A DNA stretch of 64,000 bases, taken from the NCBI RefSeq assembly GCF_014489635.1, contig NZ_CP060828.1:5512501-5576500 (forward strand), read 5' to 3'. A program made the translations under genes and the position numbers. The notes below the pieces were generated by a model. The model searched no databases, had not been told where the DNA came from, and saw nothing but the letters and a program-made list of their open reading frames with translations. Origin of the DNA: Streptomyces roseirectus (GTDB lineage Bacteria; Actinomycetota; Actinomycetes; Streptomycetales; Streptomycetaceae). Of the stretch, positions 53,576 through 62,400 are shown one piece after another (the stretch's first letter is position 1; each line of letters starts with the position of its first letter).

Positions 53576-54811
53576 TCAGACGCCGCGCGCGGCACCGTCG
53601 AGCCGGCTCTTCAGCGTCGTCGTGAGCGGCACCGTGTCGAGCGCGGTGAAGAACCGGGGCACGGCATGTCCGGGCAGCCGGTTGCTGCACCAGTTCACCA
53701 ACTCCCCTTCGGACGCGTCCGATACGACCTCCGCGGCCACCACCGACCCGACGAACGGCGCGGTCCGCGCGAACACCCGCGCCCAGTGCACGTCCGGATG
53801 GGCCAGCAGCACGTCCCGCACCTGCCCCGCCGACAGCCTCAACCCGCCCACGTTCAACTGGTCCTGGCCGAGCCGACCGCTCAACACCACGCGCCCGCCC
53901 ACGAATTCGGCCCGGTCACTGGTCGCCACCCACTCCGGCACCCCGTCGGCGCCGTGCACCGGACGCACGTACAACTGCCCGTCCCGCACCCGCAGTCCGG
54001 GCTTCGTGCCGTCCGACGGCCGCTCCAGCCACTCGACGGGGAACCCGGCCTTCCCGTCGTGGACGACGACGCACGCGCCGGCCTCCGTCGACGCGTAGAT
54101 CCAGCTGATCCGCGCGCCGGGGAAGACGCCCCGCAGCCGGTCGAGCAGCGGCTGGTCCACCGGCTCCCCGCCCAGCGTGATCTGCCTGGGCCGCAACCGC
54201 TCCAGCTCCGGGTCCCCCGAGGCCAGCGCCAGCCGCCAGAACGACGGCGTCGCCGACACCGCGTCCACGCCCTCCGCGAGCGCGACCGGCAGCCACTGGT
54301 CGGGCCGCGGCCCCGGCGCCGTCACGAGGTCCTGCCCGGGGAACGTGAGGCTCAGCGCGACCAGTTGCCACCAGGCGTAGGTGCCGGGGGAGTAGGGCAG
54401 CAGCCAGCGGTAGGGCGGCGGGGCGTCGCCGAGCGTCGTCAGCGAGGACAGCGTGTGCGCGAGGAGGCGGGGCCGGCCCGCGCTGCCGCTCGTCGTCAGC
54501 CAGATCCGCCCCGGCCGCGTGGACCGCCCCTCGGCGAACCTGCGCAGCTCCTTGCACAGCGTCTCGTCGACCCGTTCCCGCGCGACGACCAACAGCTCGC
54601 CGGGGTTGCCGAGATGGGCGCGGGCGGCCATGAGCGCGGCGAGCTGGCCGTCCGCCGTGACGACGGTCCGCCGCTCCAGCGGTGGCGGGTCCAGCCGCCA
54701 CCAGGTGCCCCGGAACCCCTCGCAGACGATCCGGTTGTCGAGCGGATCCCCGGGCCGCGCGCCCGCTCTCCGCCCCCACCGCTCGCCCGGCGGGACGCGT
54801 CTGTGCGGCAT
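53576..54811 (-). CDS. Short AMP-binding (adenylate-forming) enzyme
   Basis: This protein of about 411 residues has the adenylation fold: a phosphate loop variant IWLTTSGSAGRPRLL (lacking the usual Lys), ISWIYASTEAG, a hinge LSGRLGQDQLNVGG, and LKSRLDGAARG at the end with a possible catalytic lysine. It is shorter than acyl-CoA ligases (usually 500 or more), nearest to small MenE-like or biosynthetic acid-activating enzymes. GGAG lies 5 bases before ATG 54811. It is convergent with the thioesterase gene. Substrate is unknown. Confidence 0.8.
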   Translation of the reverse strand: MPHRRVPPGERWGRRAGARPGDPLDNRIVCEGFRGTWWRLDPPPLERRTVVTADGQLAALMAARAHLGNPGELLVVARERVDETLCKELRRFAEGRSTRPGRIWLTTSGSAGRPRLLAHTLSSLTTLGDAPPPYRWLLPYSPGTYAWWQLVALSLTFPGQDLVTAPGPRPDQWLPVALAEGVDAVSATPSFWRLALASGDPELERLRPRQITLGGEPVDQPLLDRLRGVFPGARISWIYASTEAGACVVVHDGKAGFPVEWLERPSDGTKPGLRVRDGQLYVRPVHGADGVPEWVATSDRAEFVGGRVVLSGRLGQDQLNVGGLRLSAGQVRDVLLAHPDVHWARVFARTAPFVGSVVAAEVVSDASEGELVNWCSNRLPGHAVPRFFTALDTVPLTTTLKSRLDGAARGV

Positions 54812-55004
54812 ACCGGCTCCTTCCAGCCACGCCACTCCCACGCCACGTTCCGGGCACGGGAACCACACCTATCCCGAAGGCCCCCTCCCCGGGGAGGCGT
54901 ACGGCAGGCGCTCAAGTGGCAACCGGCTCCCGGCCCCCACCCCGTATGCCCCCGCCTCACCCGTCCGCTGGATTGCCGCCCCCGGCGCAGGGGGGAAAGT
55001 TGAC

Positions 55005-55030
55005 GGCGCGGCGGCCGGAGCCGCCGCGCC
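55005..55030 (-). terminator. Terminator of the xylanase operon
   Basis: A perfect 11-base stem (GGCGCGGCGGC with GCCGCCGCGCC) and a 4-base loop lie 45 bases beyond the deacetylase stop. Confidence 0.75.
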
Positions 55031-55075
55031 AAGTGCCCCCGGGACGCCTCCCAGAACGCGCCCGGAGGGCACCGT

Positions 55076-55747
55076 CTACGGCGCCACCGCCCGCCCGGTC
55101 GTGGGCGAGATCGTCCCCGGGCACAGCCCGCGCGACGCCAGGTTCTGCGCGATCCGAGGGATCGCGGCCCGCGTGTTCGCCGGGCCGTCGTGCATGAGGA
55201 TGACCTGCCCGTTGCCGAGCCGTCCGACGGCGGCGACGATCGCGTCGGTGCTCGCGTTGTTCCAGTCCTGCGAGTCGACGTCCCAAAGGACCTGCCGCAT
55301 CCCGTACTTGGCCGCGACCGACTGCACGGTCGCGTTGGTCGCCCCGTACGGCGGCCGGAACAGCCGGGGCGTCCCGCCGCCCGCGTTCGCGATCGACTGC
55401 TGGGTGCGCGCCAGCTCCGAGTCGACCTGTCCTTGCGGGAGTTGGGTGAGGTTGGGGTGGGTGTAGCTGTGGTTGGCGACCCACATCCCCGCCGACACCT
55501 CGGCCCGCACCAGCGCCGGATAACTCGCCGCGTTCTGGCCGGTGTTGAACATCGTGGCCCGAAGGCCGTTCGCCCGCAGGGAGTTGAGGAGGGTCTGGGT
55601 GTTCCCGCCGGGCCCGTCGTCGAAGGTGAGACCGACGTACCCGGAGCAGGCCGCGGCGCGCGCGGGTGCGGCGTCCACCGCGAACGCGCCCGCCGCCGCC
55701 AGCGCGGCGACCGTCACCGTGGCCGCGAGAGGTCGTACCGAGAGCAT
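55076..55747 (-). CDS. Secreted polysaccharide deacetylase (CE4)
   Basis: This 223-residue protein has a Sec signal (cut near ARA-AA) and a complete NodB domain: LTFDDGP (Asp43-Asp44), HSYTHP metal site, RLFRPPYG, WDVDSQDW and VILMHD. Beside a xylanase it is most likely an acetyl-xylan esterase, though chitin or peptidoglycan deacetylation is possible. It lacks the carbohydrate-binding module of many CE4 xylan enzymes. It starts 13 bases after the xylanase stop and shares its transcript. Confidence 0.9.
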   Translation of the reverse strand: MLSVRPLAATVTVAALAAAGAFAVDAAPARAAACSGYVGLTFDDGPGGNTQTLLNSLRANGLRATMFNTGQNAASYPALVRAEVSAGMWVANHSYTHPNLTQLPQGQVDSELARTQQSIANAGGGTPRLFRPPYGATNATVQSVAAKYGMRQVLWDVDSQDWNNASTDAIVAAVGRLGNGQVILMHDGPANTRAAIPRIAQNLASRGLCPGTISPTTGRAVAP

Positions 55748-55760
55748 GGGGTCAACTCCC

Positions 55761-56432
55761 TCAGTTCACGGTGATGTTGGAGTTGCCGCTGCTCTGGTAG
55801 CCCTCCGTCGCCATGATCATGTAGTAGTTGAACGAGCCCAGCCGCATCCCGGCGCGCGCCCACGCGTCGAAGTGGTTGCCGGCCGTGATGGTCCCGCCGG
55901 TGCGCTTCTGCTGCCGGACGCTCCAGTACTGGTTGAAGGTCTTGACGCCTTCCACGGACGGGGCGTTGTAGCGCGTCGTCTGGTAGATGTCGTAGGTGCC
56001 GCCGTCGCTGGTCACGGTGCCCTTGTACGTCCCGGTCGGGCGGTACGTGCCCCAGTTGTCGACGATGTAGTACTCGACCAGCGGATTGGCCGTCCAGCCG
56101 TACAGCGTGAGGTAGGCGTTGCCCGACGGGTTGAAGCTGCCGGAGTAGTTCACCGTCCGGCGGCTGCCGTTGCTCCAGCCCTTCCCGGCCACGAAGTTGC
56201 CCGTGTTGCGCCAGGAAGTGCTGTAGTTCCCGCCGTTGTTGAGGGTCATCGAGACGGTGCCCTGCGCGTCCGTCCAGAACGAGTAGTAGTAACCGGAGTT
56301 GGTGCCGGTCTGGTTGGTCGTGACGACCGTCGCGGCGTGCGCGGTGCCCGGCATGACCAGGGCGATCAGCGCGACCAGAGCTGTGGTGCAAACACTTGCT
56401 GCGAACAGTTTGAAGCGGCTCAGAGCTTTCAC
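55761..56432 (-). CDS. Secreted endo-1,4-beta-xylanase, GH11
   Basis: This protein of about 223 residues has a Sec signal (cut near AHA-AT). The GH11 jelly-roll shows [10 protein letters not shown], the nucleophile in [13 protein letters not shown] (Glu120) and the acid/base in [12 protein letters not shown] (Glu210), and the thumb-loop [19 protein letters not shown]. It hydrolyses xylan outside the cell. The GTG at 56432 follows GGGAGG. It has no C-terminal xylan-binding domain. Expression is probably under control of the CGAA-N3-TTCG boxes upstream. Confidence 0.96.
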   Translation of the reverse strand: MKALSRFKLFAASVCTTALVALIALVMPGTAHAATVVTTNQTGTNSGYYYSFWTDAQGTVSMTLNNGGNYSTSWRNTGNFVAGKGWSNGSRRTVNYSGSFNPSGNAYLTLYGWTANPLVEYYIVDNWGTYRPTGTYKGTVTSDGGTYDIYQTTRYNAPSVEGVKTFNQYWSVRQQKRTGGTITAGNHFDAWARAGMRLGSFNYYMIMATEGYQSSGNSNITVN

Positions 56433-56528
56433 AGCGTGCTTCCTCCCAGTACTCCAGAGGTGGGGGAGCCTGACGCTGGACAGTGTTGGTATGACCCCGT
56501 CAACTGTCAACAGTTTCGGCAGCGAGTT

Positions 56529-56539
56529 CGAAACATTCG
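56529..56539. promoter_or_regulatory. CGAA-N3-TTCG box, xylanase promoter
   Basis: CGAAACATTCG is an inverted repeat about 100 bases upstream of the xylanase start and resembles the GAAA/TTTC-type boxes reported upstream of streptomycete xylanase genes. Confidence 0.55.
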
Positions 56540-56615
56540 CGCGCAATATGCCAGCTCAGCGCTAATCGATCAGAGGTAATGCGGCTGAATGCACCAGAAA
56601 GCGGCCCGTGAAAGC

Positions 56616-56626
56616 CGAATGTTTCG
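56616..56626. promoter_or_regulatory. Second CGAA-N3-TTCG box
   Basis: CGAATGTTTCG has the same arms as the box at 56529, 87 bases away, close to the stop of the TetR gene. Confidence 0.5.
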
Positions 56627-56638
56627 AAGGATTTCCGG

Positions 56639-57211
56639 CTACTTTTTACCGTCGGAAATTCCCCGGTCCCGCTCCAGCAGCGCCTGCACCACCGACGCGA
56701 TGTCGTCCCGCCCGAGCGGGGTGTGGTCGAAGAAGTTGTGCAACGTGAACCCCTCGACGAGCGCGTCCAGCGCCCGCGCCGTGAGCGGGTCGAAGTGCCG
56801 GGCCAGCGCGTCGCGGCTGGCCCGCATCCAGCTGTTCAGCACCGTCCGCAGCTCCGGCGTGCGCGCGGCGAACGCGTACAGCTCGAACGTCAGCAGCGGA
56901 TCGCGCTCGCTCGTCCACAACGTGCCGCTCATGATGTCGACGACCGCGTCCCGGGCCTCCTCCGGGGTGCGGGCGGCCTCCAACTGGGCGCGGTAGTGCG
57001 CCGAGACCGTCTCCGCGAGGCGCGTGAACGCCTCCGTGAGGAGCTGGTTCAGGTCGTCGAAGTAGTAGGTCACCGAGCCGAGCGGGACCCCGGCCGCCGC
57101 CGCGATCCTGCGGTACGTGACCCGGATGGCCCCCTCCTCGGCGACCACGTCCAGCGCGGCGGTGAGGATCCGGTCGCGGCGGCCGGTGGGTGCGGGTGTG
57201 TCCTGAATCAT
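56639..57211 (-). CDS. TetR-family repressor
   Basis: This 190-residue regulator has an HTH (RRDRILTAALDVVAEEGAIR, TYRRIAAAAGVPLGSVTYYF) and a TetR_C_13-like ligand domain (LLTFELYAFAARTPELRTVL). It is divergent from an MFS transporter across 109 bases and probably represses it. An imperfect inverted repeat, GAACA to TGTCC with a central CATGTACG (about 57237-57258), lies in the spacer. Confidence 0.92.
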   Translation of the reverse strand: MIQDTPAPTGRRDRILTAALDVVAEEGAIRVTYRRIAAAAGVPLGSVTYYFDDLNQLLTEAFTRLAETVSAHYRAQLEAARTPEEARDAVVDIMSGTLWTSERDPLLTFELYAFAARTPELRTVLNSWMRASRDALARHFDPLTARALDALVEGFTLHNFFDHTPLGRDDIASVVQALLERDRGISDGKK

Positions 57212-57320
57212 TGCCGAAAACGCCTTCTTACCGCCGTGAACAGGCATGTACGTTTGTCCAAGCCGGTGGGCGAGTGGGCTCGACCGGACGCCGACCCCGT
57301 ACCCACGGAGCTGCATTCTC

Positions 57321-58514
57321 ATGGACCAGGCCGTGCGCAGGCGCCGCCGGGCGCTGTTCGTGTTCTTCCTGCTCGCCGGGATCGCGCTGTCGTCGTGGGT
57401 GACCCGCACCCCCGCGATCCGCGACCGGCTCGACGTCTCCACCGGCGAGATGGGCCTCGTCCTCTTCGGCCTCTCCCTCGGCTCGATGCTCGGCATCCTC
57501 TGCTCCGGCCGCCTCGTCTCCCGCTTCGGCACCCGGCCCGTCGTCGTCTGGGGGACGGCCGTCCTGATCTGCGGCCTCGCGACGATCGCCGCCGGCGCGC
57601 TCGCCGCGTCCACGCCGCTCGTCACCGCGGGCCTGTTCCTCTTCGGCGCCGGGGTCGGCGGCGGCGAGGTCGGGATGAACATCGACGCGACCGACGTCGA
57701 ACGCCTCTCCGGGGTGACGACCATGCCGACCCTCCACGGCTGCTTCAGCCTCGGGACGGTGCTCGGCGCGGGCGTCGGGATCGCCGCGACGGCGGCGGAC
57801 GTGCCGGTGCAGTGGCACCTCGGCGGCGTCACCGTCGTATCCGTAGTACTCCTGAGCTACGCGGTCCCGGCGATTCCCCCCGGCACAGGGCGAGTTGATG
57901 CCGGTGCTACCCGAGAGGTACGGGACGCGGGGGCGGCCGTCTGGAAGGACCGCAAGCTGCTGCTGATCGGGGCGATCGTGCTCGCGATGGCCCTCGCCGA
58001 GGGGTCCGCCAACGACTGGCTGCCGCTGATCATGGTCGACGGGCACGGGATGGGGGAGGCCGCCGGGTCCCTCGTCTACGCCGGGTTCGCCGCGGCGATG
58101 ACGCTCGGGCGGTTCGGCGGGGCGTACTTCCTCGACCGGTACGGGCGCGTGACCGTCGTCCGCGCGAGCGCCGTGTCCGGCGGGCTCGGGCTGCTCCTCG
58201 TCATCGTCGCCGACAGCGCGGTGATCGCCGGGATCGCCGTCCTCCTCTGGGGCCTCGGCGCCTCCCTCGGCTTCCCCCTCGCCCTCTCCGCCGCCGGCGA
58301 GTCCGGCCCCGACGAGACCGCCCGCGTCAGCCTCGTCGCCATCATCGGCTACCTCGCCTTCCTCGTCGGCCCACCCACCCTCGGCTTCCTCGGCGAACAC
58401 ATCGGCCTCCGCCCCGCCATGCTCGTCGTCCTCGCCTTCGTCACGTGCGCGGCGTTCCTGGCCCCGGCGGTGGACGTCCGGGGGCGGCGGGAGGCGGTGG
58501 GGGAGGGGGCGTGA
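57321..58514 (+). CDS. MFS transporter
   Basis: This 397-residue major facilitator with about 12 helices starts MDQAVRRRRRALFVFFLLAG. It has a conserved loop GRLVSRFGTRPVVV between helices 2 and 3 and FDRYGRV-like FLDRYGRVTVV in the second half. Family resemblance is to sugar or drug efflux permeases of the inner-membrane YbjJ type. It is under likely TetR control. Confidence 0.9.
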   Translation: MDQAVRRRRRALFVFFLLAGIALSSWVTRTPAIRDRLDVSTGEMGLVLFGLSLGSMLGILCSGRLVSRFGTRPVVVWGTAVLICGLATIAAGALAASTPLVTAGLFLFGAGVGGGEVGMNIDATDVERLSGVTTMPTLHGCFSLGTVLGAGVGIAATAADVPVQWHLGGVTVVSVVLLSYAVPAIPPGTGRVDAGATREVRDAGAAVWKDRKLLLIGAIVLAMALAEGSANDWLPLIMVDGHGMGEAAGSLVYAGFAAAMTLGRFGGAYFLDRYGRVTVVRASAVSGGLGLLLVIVADSAVIAGIAVLLWGLGASLGFPLALSAAGESGPDETARVSLVAIIGYLAFLVGPPTLGFLGEHIGLRPAMLVVLAFVTCAAFLAPAVDVRGRREAVGEGA

Positions 58515-58571
58515 GGCGGCGGGCGCGGGCCGGGTACGGCCTCCTCCGCGGTGGGGCGGGCGGCGTGCGGG

Positions 58572-59138
58572 TCACGCCTGGCCGAGATCGACCTCCACCG
58601 CGAAGGGAGCGACGGCCTTGACGACGCCGGTGAACACGTCCCCGTCCCGGTACACCCTCGTCGCGGGGTCGAGGACGTACGTGTAGACGAGCGGCACGCC
58701 CGTCGCCGTCTGCTCGATCCGCCAGTAGAAGCCGATGCCCGCCTTCGCGTACTGGTCCACCTTCACGATCCGGTCGGTGGTCTCCGAGCCCGGCGACACC
58801 ACTTCCGCGACCAGCAGTACGTGCTCGGGGCGGGTGGGGGTGACGTCGATCGTGTCCGCGCGGTACACGACGACGTCGGGGCGGCGGTTGGTGAGGGGGA
58901 CGTCCTGAAGACGGACGTCGAAGTCGGTGTCGGCGTTCCACTCCGGGCCGGCGGCGGCGTCGAGGGCGTTCGCCAGGATCCGGGCCAGCCGGTTGTGCCG
59001 TTTGGATGCGCTCGGGCTCACGACGACCATTCCGTCCACGATCTCGATACCGGCGCACTGCTCCTCGGACCAGGAGTCGTACTCCTGCGCGGAGATCTGC
59101 TCGTGCATCCATGCCGGGGGCACCATCTCCGCCGTCAT
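58572..59138 (-). CDS. Uma2 (DUF820) family nuclease-fold protein
   Basis: This 188-residue protein has the PD-(D/E)XK-like Uma2 pattern: EIVDGMVVVSPSASKRHN, RRPDVVVYR, LVAEVVSPGSETTDRIVKVDQYAKAGIGFYW (core Glu and Lys present). The family is very common in streptomycetes; an endonuclease role is assumed but not shown. GGAGGTG precedes the ATG. Confidence 0.92.
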   Translation of the reverse strand: MTAEMVPPAWMHEQISAQEYDSWSEEQCAGIEIVDGMVVVSPSASKRHNRLARILANALDAAAGPEWNADTDFDVRLQDVPLTNRRPDVVVYRADTIDVTPTRPEHVLLVAEVVSPGSETTDRIVKVDQYAKAGIGFYWRIEQTATGVPLVYTYVLDPATRVYRDGDVFTGVVKAVAPFAVEVDLGQA

Positions 59139-59229
59139 GAAGCACCTCCGGGACCCGTACTACGGGGTTCGGCCCCGGACAGCAGGCCCGGGGCCGAACG
59201 GGGCACCTTCCTGAGGCGCCCGAACACTG

Positions 59230-59302
59230 TGCCCCCGGCAGGATTCGAACCTGCGACACCGGCTTTAGGAGAGCCGTGCTCTATCCCCTGAGCTACGAAG
59301 GC
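59230..59302 (-). tRNA. tRNA-Arg (anticodon CCT)
   Basis: A 73-base cloverleaf is readable on the minus strand: acceptor GCCTTCG with CGGGGGC (two G-T pairs), D-arm TAGCTCAGGGGATAGAGC, anticodon stem CGGCT/AGCCG with loop CTCCTAA, and T-arm GGTTCGAATCC. The 3' CCA is not encoded. The CCT anticodon reads AGG arginine codons, rare in this genome. Confidence 0.97.
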
Positions 59303-59457
59303 AATGGCCAAGGACAGGGTAGCGGATGTGGGCGGGGGGATGGTTTCGGGACTGGTTCATTGACTGTTCGTCACCGCCTGGTTTCTGGTAGTTGTTGCGG
59401 CGGGGTACGGGCGAGAGCCCGTGGCGGTGTGGATCGGCACCGCGGGGAGGGACGGGC

Positions 59458-62400
59458 ATGGGCACGACGACTCGGGACGAGATCCTGGCCGGCGAGCAGC
59501 GGGCGGTGGATCACGCGTACGACTGTTACGCCAGGAAACTGGCCGAACTGAGCGGCACCTCCGCCGCCACCGCCTCGGCGAGCGGCAAGGACGGCATCGC
59601 CAACCGGGCCGAGGCCGAGGCCCGCGCGGCGGCCTACGACGGGCTCGGCGACGAAGCCCTGGTCTTCGCCCGCGTGGACGCGCCGCAGGACCCCGGCGAA
59701 GCCCCCCGCCCCTGGTACATCGGCCGCCGCTGCGTGCACGACGCCGCGCACGAACCGGTCGTCCTGCTGTGGACCAGCCCCCTCGCGAAGAAGTGGATCG
59801 AGACCCGCCCCGAGAACCCCGGCGAGGTCGTCCTGCGCCGACGCCTGCGCTGCGTCCAGCGGACCGTCGAGCACTACGTCGACGACATCGCCCTCCCGAC
59901 GTCCGCACCGACGCCCTCGCCGACACCCGAACCGGCGGCCCTTCAACCCGCCGCCCCTCGACCGGCCGTCCCCCGGCCCGCCGCCCCTCGACCGGCCTCT
60001 CCTCAACCGACCGTCCCCCGACCGTCCGCGCCCGAACCGGCCGCCCCGCAGCCCGCTCTCCCCGAGCCCGCCGCGCCCGAACCGATCACCCCCGAGCACA
60101 CCGCCCCCGAGCCGGCCGTCCCCCGGCCCGGCGCCCCCGAGCCACCCCGCCAACCCGCCGCCACCCCTCCACAGCCCCCACCCCCACCCGCACCCACCCC
60201 ACCCCCCACTCCCACCGACCCCGCCCGCCGCCGGCGCCGTAAACCCCTCCAGCCGGACGACCTCCTCTTACGCGAGCTCCAGCGCTCCCGCCGAGGCCGC
60301 ATGCGGGACATCGTCGAGACGATCCGCAGGGACCAGCTGGAGCTGGTCACGGGTGCGCCGGCGGACATCATGGTCGTGCAGGGCGGCCCCGGCACGGGCA
60401 AGTCGGCGGTGGGCCTGCACAGGGTGACGTGGCTCGTGGACAACGAGCACTTCAGGGCCCAGGACATCCTGGTCATCGGCCCGCACCAGCGGTTCCTCGA
60501 CTACGTCGGACAGGTCCTGCCGACGCTCGGCACGCGGGACGTGAACGCGGTCCGGCTGGCCCGCCTGTGGGAGGGCGAGACGACCGGCACCGACACCCCG
60601 AAGGCACGCCGGGTGAAGTCGGACGGCCGGATGGCGGACGTCCTGCGGCGCCGCGTCGAGAGCGACTACCGCCCGGCGGCGCTGGACGCCCTGACCGTCG
60701 CCCCGTCCTTCGAGGGCGACGAGCCCGCGATCGTCGTCACCGCGGGCAGCACGACGCTGCGCGTCCCGAAGTCCGAGGTGCTGGCCCTCCTCGACCGCGC
60801 CCACAGCGGCGAGGGCCCGTTCCGGGAGCGCCGCGAGCGGTTCCGGGGCCTCCTCGTCGACCGCCTCCTCCAGGAACTCGCCGGCATCGCGCCCCGCCGG
60901 GGGCAGACCGGCACGATCCGCCGGGACCTGGAACGCAACCGCCGGGTCGAGCGCCTGGTCGACCGGGTCTGGCCGTCCCCCGGCGCGAGGGAGGCCCTGC
61001 GCAGCCTCTACGACACGCCCGACCTCCTGCGGGAGTGCGCGGACGGCATCCTCGACGAGGACGAGCGGACGGCGCTGCTGCGCCCCCGCGCCGCCACCGC
61101 CGACGCCGACCCGTGGACCCTCGACGACCAGGTCTGCCTCGAAGAGCTGCGCGTCCTGATCAGCGGCGACACCCCGCCGAGGTACGGGCACATCGTGATC
61201 GACGAGGCCCAGGACCTCACCCCCATGCAGGCCCGCTCCCTGCGCCGGCGCTGCGGCGCGGGCGGCTCCATGACCGTCCTCGGCGACCTCGCACAGGCGA
61301 CGGGCGCCCACCTGCCGGCGGACTGGGACCTGCTCGGCGCGCTCCTGTCCGACCACGGCGACTGGCGCGTCGCCGAGCTGACCACCAGCTACCGCGTCCC
61401 CGCCGAGATCATGGACTTCGTCGCCCCGCTCGCCCGCGCCATCGCCCCGGACCTGCCGTTCCCGCAGGCCGTCCGGGAGGCCGGCGCGGACGCCGTGCGG
61501 ACAGTGGCGACCGAGCCGTGGAAGCTGCTGGACGACACCGTCGCCCACGTGGCCCGGCTCATGGACACCAGCGACGGCAGCACCGCGCGCTCCGTCGCCG
61601 TCGTCGTCCCCGACGACTCGGACTGGCTGGACGCCATCAGCCGCCGGATCGCCGAGGACGACGACATCGGCGCGCGCAGCCGGGAGACCGTGTCCGTGCT
61701 GGCCGCGGCCCAGGTCAAGGGGATGGAGTACGACCACGTCCTGGTCGTCGAGCCCGCCACGATCGCCGACCGGGGTCCGGCGGGGCTGCGCCAGTTGTAC
61801 GTGGCCCTCACGCGCAGCACCCAGAGCCTGACGGTCCTGCACACGGCCCCGCTGCCGACGCGGCTCACGGACACCGACGCAGACGCCGACGCCGGTTCAG
61901 GGGAGGCGCGGACGGAGGACGCCGGTGCCGGCAAGCTCCCCCCGATCGGCACGGACGTCCGCGTCGAGGTCGTCGGCCGTGCCCCGGGCGGCCGTTACAA
62001 GGTCAGGCCGCTGTCACCGGTGCTCGACCGGCCCCTCGTCCTCACCGTCCGCCACGGCTCGGTCCCCCCTCGGCGGAACGAGAAGGTGGACTGCTGGGTG
62101 TTCGCCAACGAGACGACGCAGACGGTGCTCACCGCCGACCAGCGCGGCCGGTCCCCCGTCTCGGAGCGGATGGCGGGGCGCTACCTCGCGGCGCTGGACG
62201 TGCTCGGGGAACTCGCCGGGAGCGACGACGGCGACGTCCCCGACGCCCGCGTCCGCCTGTCCGAACTCCAGGGCATGGCCAACCGCATCCTCCGCCGGGA
62301 CCAGGCCGACTGGGTCAGCGTCCTCCACCTCTTCGGCGACCCGGACCGCGAACGCCTCGGCGTCCTGCGCGACCTCGCCGCGACGACCAGCCGCGCGCTC

